From contig JAEZHW010000013.1 of assembly GCA_023436775.1 (NCBI GenBank), positions 1 to 28,883 of the forward strand: a DNA stretch of 28,883 nucleotides, in the 5' to 3' direction. The notes under the pieces were generated by a model that had not been told where the DNA came from, searched no databases, and saw only the letters and a program-made list of their open reading frames with translations. The DNA is from Actinomycetes bacterium (GTDB lineage Bacteria; Actinomycetota; Actinomycetes; Actinomycetales; Microbacteriaceae). Below are positions 16,157 through 22,398 of the stretch, piece after piece. The position numbers were made by a program, and so were the translations under genes. How positions within the stretch are numbered: position 1 is the first letter of the stretch; the number at the start of each line of letters is the position of its first letter.

Positions 16157-16492
16157 GTGACAAAGAAGTTCAAGGCACTGATGGCAACGACAGTCGCGTC
16201 TGTGCTGCTGATTGCGGGGGCAAGTGTCGCGGCACACGCCGCCGACCGGCAGACCTTCACGGCGAACTGCAGCCACTACTACGGCCACTCCTTGTACATC
16301 AAGACGAAGCTGTCGTCGGGATCTTCGGTCAGCATCAAGGCGTACAGCCGTGTGCCGGCCTCGTACGGCAACATACACGCCTTCTCGCACCCGGCAGCGT
16401 TGAAGGAGACACGGGTCAACTTCCCGCACGCCTACATCGACGCCTCCACGAGCGGCGCCTTCAGTATCTGGCCGACGGTTACCTGCAAGTAG
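16157..16492 (+). CDS. small Sec-exported two-cysteine protein, bacteriocin-like candidate A
   Basis: 111 residues. A classical signal peptide (MTKKFKALMATT..., hydrophobic core 13-24, cleavage after AHA at 26-28) leaves a mature chain of about 83 residues. It has only two cysteines, Cys38 near the mature N-terminus and Cys110 at the penultimate position, so one disulfide could join the two ends. It is rich in Ser, Thr, Tyr and His and likely β-structured. The layout and TxTxxC...C-x-end pattern recur in the protein at 17370. GTG at 16157 follows GAGGGGA with 6-nt spacing. The context recalls lactococcin-972 loci, but I see no clear match to that family. Function is unknown. Confidence 0.78.
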   Translation: MTKKFKALMATTVASVLLIAGASVAAHAADRQTFTANCSHYYGHSLYIKTKLSSGSSVSIKAYSRVPASYGNIHAFSHPAALKETRVNFPHAYIDASTSGAFSIWPTVTCK

Positions 16493-16500
16493 CCCGGAAA

Positions 16501-16531
16501 CGGTAGGGCGGGCATTCACCCCGCCCTACCG
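16501..16531 (+). other. 12-bp hairpin between candidate A and its lipoprotein gene
   Basis: Arms 16501-16512 and 16520-16531 (CGGTAGGGCGGG and its exact complement) with a 7-nt loop. There is no T tract. It begins 8 nt after the stop codon, and its right arm touches the SD (GGAAGGG) of the next gene. It could protect the upstream message or reduce expression of the lipoprotein relative to the secreted protein. Confidence 0.8.
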
Positions 16532-16546
16532 GAAGGGATCATCGCT

Positions 16547-17125
16547 ATGACGCTGCACTCCTGGGCGCGCAGGCCGCTGATCGCACTGCTCATGGCCCTT
16601 GGGTCGCTTGCCGCTACAGCCTGCGCACCCATCGAACATGACAACGGAGGCCATGCCCCGACGGCGACGCAGCGGCCGCACTCGCTCGCCGACGACGTGG
16701 TCACCTGCCTGGCCGAGCAAGGCTTCGAAGCCAGCGTGACGCCAAGTGGAGGTGTCAGCGCAGAGTTCCCGGCCGGAACACCCGAAGCGATTGGCGATTC
16801 CTATTTCCGTGCTGAGGAAGCCTGTTGGGAGTCAACCGGCTACGCGGCCTCCCACGATCTGAGCCGCTACTCACGCAACGACCTCGAGCGCCGCTACGCC
16901 CGAGAAGTCGCCAGCTACCAATGCTTCATCAACCTCGGCATCTCAGCCGCTCCACCGCCTTCACTCGAGGCCTATCTCAGTGCTGCCGCTCTCGGCGAAG
17001 ACGTCTACATGTCGACCGACAGCGTCTGGGACCGCAACCCTCCCCACGAGTATGAACGAGCGTTCCTGGAATGCCAGCCACCATCGATCTATCCCACCGC
17101 GACCGACGTACCGACCGGCAGGTAG
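16547..17125 (+). CDS. four-cysteine lipoprotein, candidate partner or immunity protein A
   Basis: 192 residues. Signal peptide with lipobox ATAC (lipid Cys26), so probably anchored on the outer face of the membrane. The mature part has four further cysteines at 54, 93, 126 and 176. Key segments are DDVVTCLAEQGFEA, YFRAEEACWESTGY, REVASYQCFINLG and FLECQPPSIYP. The same pattern with nearly the same spacing is found in the lipoprotein at 17753, so the two are paralogues. GGAAGGG (16531-16537) supports the ATG at 16547. Pairing with a secreted protein gene suggests a receptor, chaperone or immunity role; this is inference. I recognise no named family. Confidence 0.78.
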   Translation: MTLHSWARRPLIALLMALGSLAATACAPIEHDNGGHAPTATQRPHSLADDVVTCLAEQGFEASVTPSGGVSAEFPAGTPEAIGDSYFRAEEACWESTGYAASHDLSRYSRNDLERRYAREVASYQCFINLGISAAPPPSLEAYLSAAALGEDVYMSTDSVWDRNPPHEYERAFLECQPPSIYPTATDVPTGR

Positions 17126-17303
17126 GCCGATGGTGGCCCTGAACAGCGGCGCAACGCAACGTCTGGGCGGAGCGACCGCCAACTCGTCGGGCCTTGCTTC
17201 GCCGGGTCGATCACACACGAATTCGGTGTCCAACGATTGGGCTGTGACCGGCCCAGGCTGGCTGATCATCGCAGCGCAGCCACACGCGGCGCCGACTCGA
17301 AGC

Positions 17304-17327
17304 TTCGTGTCACAGCAGTGGCACGAA
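17304..17327 (+). promoter_or_regulatory. inverted repeat upstream of the second cassette
   Basis: TTCGTGTCAC (17304-17313) and GTGGCACGAA (17318-17327) form 10-bp arms with one mismatch and a 4-nt spacer, 42 bp before the ATG at 17370. It could be an operator or a leader hairpin. The 244-bp gap 17126-17369 contains no convincing gene and no copy of the 37-bp element. Confidence 0.4.
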
Positions 17328-17369
17328 CACCGGGGCAGCCACTGTCCCACCGTCATTTGAGGGGAAACA

Positions 17370-17693
17370 ATGAGGAAAGCACTGATTCGCTCGCTCACTG
17401 CACTGCTGGCCGTCGCAATGCTGGGCTTCGCCAGCACGGCAGCCCACGCCAACGCGAGCCGCACTGGCACGATCACCTGCGGGTATCACGCCTACAGCGC
17501 CAAGGTCAAAGTCTCAGCCAGCGCTGCCAATACGCAGAACCGCGTCCAGTGGACCACACTCACTGGTGCCGCCATCAAGCAAGACAAGTTTGGCACCACC
17601 GTCGTGACGCTCAATAGCGGCCGGAACTCGGCCAACTATCTTGCCGCAGCGTACCCGTCGTTCGGTCTCGCACCGGTCGCCATCTGTTCATAA
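17370..17693 (+). CDS. small Sec-exported two-cysteine protein, bacteriocin-like candidate B
   Basis: 107 residues. Signal peptide MRKALIRS... with core about 9-21 and probable cleavage after AHA (25-27), as in candidate A. The mature ~80 residues carry two cysteines: Cys37, nine to ten residues after cleavage, and Cys106 at the penultimate position. The N-terminal motif TGTITCGYHAYSAKVKVSAS aligns with TFTANCSHYYGHSLYIKTKL of candidate A; the middle differs. The leader GAGGGGAAACA before the ATG is shared with candidate A's leader, GAGGGGAAACATC. It lacks the repeated promoter element. It is followed by a hairpin and a lipoprotein gene, exactly as candidate A is. Confidence 0.78.
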   Translation: MRKALIRSLTALLAVAMLGFASTAAHANASRTGTITCGYHAYSAKVKVSASAANTQNRVQWTTLTGAAIKQDKFGTTVVTLNSGRNSANYLAAAYPSFGLAPVAICS

Positions 17694-17697
17694 CGTC

Positions 17698-17731
17698 TCG
17701 GGCTCGCGGTGCTCTTGGGCCGCGAGCCCGA
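17698..17731 (+). other. 12-bp hairpin between candidate B and its lipoprotein gene
   Basis: Arms 17698-17709 and 17720-17731 (TCGGGCTCGCGG and its exact complement) with a 10-nt loop and no T tract. The sequence differs from the hairpin at 16501 but the position and stem length are the same, which argues for a conserved role. Confidence 0.8.
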
Positions 17732-17752
17732 ACTTCATCGAAATTGGACCGC

Positions 17753-18313
17753 ATGCCCACGATCCCACCCCGCCGTAAGCGGCAGCCTGGGGCGTCTCGC
17801 AGACGCATCAGGGTTGCCGCAATCCTGCTGCCCCTACTACTCGGCGGCTGCTCAACCGTCGTCACCCCCGGATCCGCGGCACCGACGACCGACTTCCCCC
17901 CTTCTCTGCTCGACGACTTCGTCCGATGCCTCACTGATCGCGGCTACGAAATCGCCGTCGGCGGTTGGGGTGATCTGACCTTTGTGATGCCCGATGAGGT
18001 TCGCACCGCGCTGGGGGATCAACTATGGCAGGACTACACGGACTGCCGCGTCAGCACTGGATTCTTTGCCGCTGAGTCCGCAGAGAGCGAGTCAGAACGT
18101 CGCCAGCTCTATCACCGGGAGGTTGAAACATACCGGTGTTACCTAGCCGAAGGTCATACGCCACCGGCACCGCCGTCGGAGGAAACCTTCGTCTCCGAAG
18201 TTGGCGTCTACTCGACCGCCACCTATATGACGGCACTCAGCGAGGAAGCCGCCCGCGAACTGAATATGGCATGCCCATCTCCGATCATGTTCCCGCACCG
18301 GTACACGCACTAA
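17753..18313 (+). CDS. four-cysteine lipoprotein, candidate partner or immunity protein B
   Basis: 186 residues. A long basic N-region (PPRRKRQPGASRRRIR) precedes a hydrophobic core and the lipobox LGGC (Cys33). Four mature cysteines at 59, 98, 129 and 174 give spacings of 39, 31 and 45, against 39, 33 and 50 in the paralogue at 16547. Shared segments are DDFVRCLTDRGYE, DYTDCRVSTGF, YHREVETYRCYL and MACPSPIMFP. The frame has an upstream TTG (17744); I chose the ATG at 17753, though neither has a good SD. Function is not known; it presumably acts outside the membrane with candidate B. Confidence 0.76.
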   Translation: MPTIPPRRKRQPGASRRRIRVAAILLPLLLGGCSTVVTPGSAAPTTDFPPSLLDDFVRCLTDRGYEIAVGGWGDLTFVMPDEVRTALGDQLWQDYTDCRVSTGFFAAESAESESERRQLYHREVETYRCYLAEGHTPPAPPSEETFVSEVGVYSTATYMTALSEEAARELNMACPSPIMFPHRYTH

Positions 18314-18413
18314 TGAAGCGCACCGCACCGGGCGTGGACACCGCGTGATCGGGTTGCCGCAGGCTCAGGGTATGCAGTCAGCAGTGCATAGTTGAACCTG
18401 CCCCATAAACACA

Positions 18414-18467
18414 TGGCACCAAAGAGTGACCCTCACTATCCTCGGAGGAACGCGTCAAGTGTCGGGG
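18414..18467 (+). promoter_or_regulatory. promoter and leader B of the transporter operon (repeat copy 2)
   Basis: TATCCT (18437-18442) is the -10 box; TGGCAC (18414-18419) sits 17 bp upstream as a weak -35. Bases 18431-18467 are the second copy of the 37-bp element at 16002. It begins CCTCACTATC and holds AACGCGTCA. Transcription should begin near 18449, 74 nt before the ATG at 18523. Relative to copy 1 the small 5' hairpin keeps pairing through a G-U in place of a G-C. Confidence 0.6.
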
Positions 18468-18522
18468 CCGACGACATCGCCACACACCGCTCACGATGTC
18501 ACTGAACACACGGGGGAACACA

Positions 18523-19566
18523 ATGTCGAAGAAATTGATCGCCGGCGCACTGGCGCTGCTGCTCGTCGGTGGGGCGATCGGGTGGGCGATCGGGGCCGTC
18601 TTCGCGCCGCCGCAGGTGGCCACCGCGAGTGATGCCACCCTGACGACCACGGCACGTCATGGCACCGTAGAAGACACCCTCGTCATGGCTGCGGAATCCA
18701 AGTGGAACGAATCAAAGATTGGCGTGAACACGGCCTCGGGAGTTGTGACGCGAGTCCACCACAAGGCGGGTGAACAAATCACCGCTGGCAAGGTCCTGTT
18801 CCGTGTGAACGAACGACCAGTGATCGCCCTGCAGGGCGATATCCCCAGCTTCCGCGGCATGCACGAAGGCATCCGTGGCAACGATGTCCGACAGCTCCAG
18901 CGTTTCCTCAAGGGCAAGGGCTGGTACAAGGGCAGCGTGACCGGCAAATTCGATGCCAAGACTACGTCTGCAGTCAAGCATTGGCAGGGCAAAGTCGGCA
19001 TCAGCAAGGACGGCTTCGTGCGGGCCAGCGACGTCATCTTTGTGCCCACCTTGCCAGTGAACGGCAGCTTGGACGAGTCCGTCATCAGGCCTGGCAACCG
19101 GCTCGTCGGCGGCGAGAACGTCCTGACGGGTGTGTCCGGTGACCCGCAGTTCGTCGCCCCGCTCACCGTTGAGCAGGCATTCCGCGTCAATACCGGAACG
19201 AAGGTCAAAGTCCAGAACCTCACCGGCGGATACTGGTCAGGCCACGTTGCCGAAATTCGCGAATCGGACGCCGGCTACTTCCGGCTCACCCTCACCGCGC
19301 CCGACGGTTCCCCGATCTGCGGCGACCAGTGCTCCAGCCTGGCATCGTCCGAGGCGTACCACCTCAACGTCACGTTCATGCTGCAGGAGCCGGTCAGCGG
19401 CATCATGGTTCCCGCCTCAGCGATTCGCTCCCGCGGAGGGGCCGTCTACGTGCTCGCTGAGGACGGAACGGAACTTCCGGTCACTCTCGTGGCGTCGGCC
19501 GGCGGCCAGGCAATCGTTGAGGGCCTGGCGGAGGGCACCGTGGTGCGCATGGGCGGCGCCGCGTAA
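18523..19566 (+). CDS. MacA-like membrane fusion protein with peptidoglycan-binding domain
   Basis: 347 residues. One N-terminal TM or uncleaved signal (4-27) anchors it. Next come a lipoyl-like half (about 71-104, SGVVTRVHHKAGEQITAGKVLFRVNE), a PG_binding_1 domain (about 113-160, GNDVRQLQRFLKGKGWYKGSVTG...), and β-barrel segments to the end (VPASAIRSRGGAVYVLAEDG). A CGDQC pair (266, 270) is an oddity. In monoderms such proteins link an ABC pump to the wall. The start ATG follows GGGGGAACACA, similar to the leaders of candidates A and B. The stop overlaps the next ATG by one base (TAATG), so the three transporter genes are coupled. Confidence 0.85.
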   Translation: MSKKLIAGALALLLVGGAIGWAIGAVFAPPQVATASDATLTTTARHGTVEDTLVMAAESKWNESKIGVNTASGVVTRVHHKAGEQITAGKVLFRVNERPVIALQGDIPSFRGMHEGIRGNDVRQLQRFLKGKGWYKGSVTGKFDAKTTSAVKHWQGKVGISKDGFVRASDVIFVPTLPVNGSLDESVIRPGNRLVGGENVLTGVSGDPQFVAPLTVEQAFRVNTGTKVKVQNLTGGYWSGHVAEIRESDAGYFRLTLTAPDGSPICGDQCSSLASSEAYHLNVTFMLQEPVSGIMVPASAIRSRGGAVYVLAEDGTELPVTLVASAGGQAIVEGLAEGTVVRMGGAA

Positions 19567-20201
19567 TGCTCGCCGTCACGGACCTGAGCTACGCCTACCC
19601 AGGGCGTGATCCCCTCTTTGCAGGGTGGGCGGCAGATTTCCCGGCCGGCAGCATCACGGCGATCACCGGGCCATCGGGCCGCGGCAAATCGACGCTGCTG
19701 TACCTGCTGGGCTTGATGCTGCAGCCGACCGCGGGCAGCATCACCGTCCATGGCGAGGCGGTCAATGATCTCAGTGACGCTGAGCGTTCGCGGCTGCGCG
19801 CCTTCCAGTTCGGCTTCGTGTTCCAGGACGCTGCTCTGGACTCGACCCGGTCCGTGCTCGACAACGTGATCGAGACCGCGCTGTACCGGAACGAGGACCA
19901 GGCGGCCGCGCGTGAGCGTGGCAGCGCCCTGCTCGAACGGTTCGGCGTGAACGTGCCGACGGACGCGCGTCCAGGCCAGGTGTCTGGCGGGCAGGCGCAG
20001 CGCATTGCGCTGTGCCGGGCCCTGCTGAACGATCCCAGCATCGTGCTCGCCGACGAACCCACCGGCAACCTCGATCCGGAGTCATCCATGGTGGTGCTGC
20101 ACGCACTTCGGGACCATGCCGAGGCGGGGAATACGGTGGTCGTGGTGACCCACGAGCGGGCGGTCGCTGACGCTTGCCACCGAGAGATCGTGCTGGCATG
20201 A
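19566..20201 (+). CDS. ABC transporter ATPase, MacB/LolD type
   Basis: 211 residues, with all the ABC motifs: Walker A GPSGRGKS (35-42), Q-loop FVFQD (84-88), signature VSGGQ (139-143), Walker B IVLADEP (159-165), D-loop GNLD and switch His196 (VVTHE). Residue order and length fit the FtsE/LolD/MacB group that works with four-TM, mechanotransmission-type permeases rather than importers. The stop overlaps the permease ATG by 4 bp (ATGA). It is expected to power the permease at 20198 together with the MacA-like protein. Confidence 0.93.
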   Translation: MLAVTDLSYAYPGRDPLFAGWAADFPAGSITAITGPSGRGKSTLLYLLGLMLQPTAGSITVHGEAVNDLSDAERSRLRAFQFGFVFQDAALDSTRSVLDNVIETALYRNEDQAAARERGSALLERFGVNVPTDARPGQVSGGQAQRIALCRALLNDPSIVLADEPTGNLDPESSMVVLHALRDHAEAGNTVVVVTHERAVADACHREIVLA

Positions 20202-21301
20202 ACGTGGCATTTCTGCGGGCCATTTGGCGCGAGGCGCGTATCAGCACGCTGCGCCAGCCGGTCAGCACGATCGTCACCGCCCTGATCGTCGCCGCCCTCA
20301 TGGTCGCCGTGCTGCTCACGACCGGCCGCACAGTCGCCGCCGAGCAGGCTGTGGCCAGCACCATCGAATCGCCATCATCGCGCCTCGTATCCATTCGGTT
20401 CGGGGCCGAGGCGGGCGTGACCGTCGATGCACTCGAGCCGCTGCAGCGCATCCACCAAGTCCAGTGGGTGGGCGCCTTTGGCCGGGTGCGCGACGTTCGC
20501 AACGCGCTGGTTCCCGGCGGAAGTCCCGCCGCGATGCGGATCGTGTGGACGGACGATCCAGCCGGCATCGGCCTGCCGGAGGCGCATCCCACCGATGGCC
20601 TGTTCGCGACGCCAGCGGCGATGCAGGCGCTCGGCATCGACGACGCCACCGCGCCTGTGCGGAGTTTCGCCGGCGTTGACTACTGGATTATCGGGCAGTT
20701 TCGACTCGCGGCCGGATTCGCTCAACTCGATCCGGCAGTGCTGCGGCCGCAGCCGCTGGCCGCCGCTGGGGACCAGGCCGTGTCGACGATCCTGTTGCTG
20801 ATGGAATCGGCGGATGACGTCGAATTGGTGACTCGCACGCTGCCGTACTACTTCGCGAACGTCAAGTCGGATCAGCTCAACATCAGCGCCTCCCTTGGCG
20901 TTGCAGAGCTTCGCGACCGGGTGCAGTCAGAACTCTCCAGCTATTCCCGTGCGCTGCTGCTGGGCATCCTGGCGGTCGCTGGCACCTTGGTCGGGGCGCT
21001 GCTGTACGGCCTCGTGCTGTTGCGCCGCAAAGACTTCGGGCGACGCCGAGCCCTCGGCGCAACGCGAGGCCTGATCGTGGGGCTCGTACTGCTACAGACG
21101 GCCATGCAGGTCGCGATCGGCATCGTGCTGGGGGCAGGGATCGGCTATGCGATCCTGCTGGCAAGTGGCGACGCGCTGCCAAGCCTGAGCTTCACCGGAG
21201 GACTGGCGGTGCTCACCCTCGGTGTCAGTCTGCTGGCCGCCGTGCTGCCCGCAGTGGCCGCGTCTCGGCGCGACCCACTCAAGGAGTTGCGCGTGCCGTA
21301 G
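20198..21301 (+). CDS. ABC transporter permease, FtsX/MacB type
   Basis: 367 residues. One TM helix near 22-42, then a ~200-residue extracytoplasmic domain (about 43-250), then three TM helices in the C-terminal third with RRALGATRG between and the terminal DPLKELRVP. This is the MacB/FtsX fold, used for substrate extrusion or signalling across the envelope. The extracytoplasmic domain differs from MacB. ATG at 20198 overlaps the ATPase stop. The frame extends to 20174 but the overlap start is standard. Its 3' end overlaps the convergent gene at 21279 by 23 bp. Confidence 0.9.
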   Translation: MNVAFLRAIWREARISTLRQPVSTIVTALIVAALMVAVLLTTGRTVAAEQAVASTIESPSSRLVSIRFGAEAGVTVDALEPLQRIHQVQWVGAFGRVRDVRNALVPGGSPAAMRIVWTDDPAGIGLPEAHPTDGLFATPAAMQALGIDDATAPVRSFAGVDYWIIGQFRLAAGFAQLDPAVLRPQPLAAAGDQAVSTILLLMESADDVELVTRTLPYYFANVKSDQLNISASLGVAELRDRVQSELSSYSRALLLGILAVAGTLVGALLYGLVLLRRKDFGRRRALGATRGLIVGLVLLQTAMQVAIGIVLGAGIGYAILLASGDALPSLSFTGGLAVLTLGVSLLAAVLPAVAASRRDPLKELRVP

Positions 21302-22355
21302 CGCGCGCATCCTCGGTCACCGCTGCCAGGGTCCGCACGAACAGGATCAACCAGGCAAAGATGATGCCTGCCGCGATCAGTTCGAGGCCCGTGAGGTTGA
21401 GGTAGCCGACCGGGAAGAACAGAATGACGGTCGCCAGTAACGCCCCGAGCAGCACCCAGTTCGCGACGAAGAACGATCGCGGGAAGCCACGCAGCGTCCA
21501 CGGCGCCGACACGGTGAGGACGGCGAACACGACCGCGAGCAACGCGGCGAAGCTGTTGTGGATGATCAGGCTCAGGTCGACCGCGACAAGCCCGACACCC
21601 ACGAAGGCGATGCCGAGGCCGAGAAAGGCCGCCCGCACCAGGTCAGCGGACCTGCTGGCCTGGCCGGTCCCGGCCCGCCATGCGGCAAGGTCACGGGCCA
21701 GGTAGTCGGCAAGAGTCACGACCAGGATGCCGGACACGATCAGCGTCAGGTTGAAGGCGGCACCGTTCAGACCGCCCATGCCGAGCGCGCTGAAGTTGAG
21801 CGCCCACCACTGGGGATCTTCGGCGGTGAGCATGGCCGCGAAGATGCCGACGATCACGAACCATGTGAGCAGACCGGCAAGCCGGCCGCTGTCGATCCGA
21901 GCCGCGTCCAGGCCGCTGGCATATGCCACCAGTCCCGTGACCAGCGCCGAAGTCATCACGGCCGTCAGCAGGTCGACTTCGAGGCCGAGGAAGGCGCGCT
22001 GCAGCAGCGCGAAGCCGGCGGCGATCACGACCGCGACGAGCACGGCGTGGGCGATGGCGATCGCGGCCGTGGCGAGCACTGCCTGCCACGTCGGCACCTG
22101 ATCGCGGGTTTCCCCGCCCGGGGCTCGCCGCGACTGCCAGAACGCGTCAGAGGATGCTCCGAGGGCGGCGGCTGTGCCAGTGCAGAGCGTCACCAACCCG
22201 ACCGAGTAGCCGCCCCACAGCGGCCAGTGCTGACCCCAGAACAGCAGCAGCGCGCCGAGCGCGGTGATACCGCCAGCGATGGCCCCATACCGGAGCGCGC
22301 GCGTCTCGACCGCGACCGCAGCCAGGTGGGGCGAATGGTCCGTGTGCTCTCCCAT
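21279..22355 (-). CDS. multi-TM membrane protein, unknown function
   Basis: 358 residues, about nine hydrophobic helices starting at residue 22, with a cytoplasmic N-terminus (MGEHTDHSPHL...). Segments such as FWGQHWPLWGGYSVGL and NFSALGMGGLNGAAFNLTLIVSG suggest a DUF998-like actinobacterial family, but I am not sure of the assignment. TAGGCT ends 6 nt before the ATG at 22355, so it probably has a leaderless mRNA. Its end overlaps the convergent permease gene by 23 bp. Nothing links it clearly to the transporter locus. Confidence 0.75.
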   Translation of the reverse strand: MGEHTDHSPHLAAVAVETRALRYGAIAGGITALGALLLFWGQHWPLWGGYSVGLVTLCTGTAAALGASSDAFWQSRRAPGGETRDQVPTWQAVLATAAIAIAHAVLVAVVIAAGFALLQRAFLGLEVDLLTAVMTSALVTGLVAYASGLDAARIDSGRLAGLLTWFVIVGIFAAMLTAEDPQWWALNFSALGMGGLNGAAFNLTLIVSGILVVTLADYLARDLAAWRAGTGQASRSADLVRAAFLGLGIAFVGVGLVAVDLSLIIHNSFAALLAVVFAVLTVSAPWTLRGFPRSFFVANWVLLGALLATVILFFPVGYLNLTGLELIAAGIIFAWLILFVRTLAAVTEDARATARATP

Positions 22356-22361
22356 GACGCC

Positions 22362-22367
22362 AGCCTA
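22362..22367 (-). promoter_or_regulatory. -10 box of the membrane protein gene (leaderless candidate)
   Basis: TAGGCT on the minus strand ends 6 nt before the ATG at 22355; no SD site precedes the start. Confidence 0.45.
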
Positions 22368-22398
22368 GGCTCGACGCGGGTGGCGCGACAGGGGCGAG

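Noticed and set aside
17130..17360. 77-codon frame between the cassettes, considered as a third small secreted protein or a decayed bacteriocin
   Set aside because: It lacks a signal peptide, an SD site and the two-Cys pattern; it is most likely noncoding.
16157..17693. Assignment of the secreted proteins to the lactococcin 972 family
   Set aside because: Only the context and Sec export are similar. I could not see the family's mature-peptide pattern in either sequence, so I kept the call as bacteriocin-like at most.
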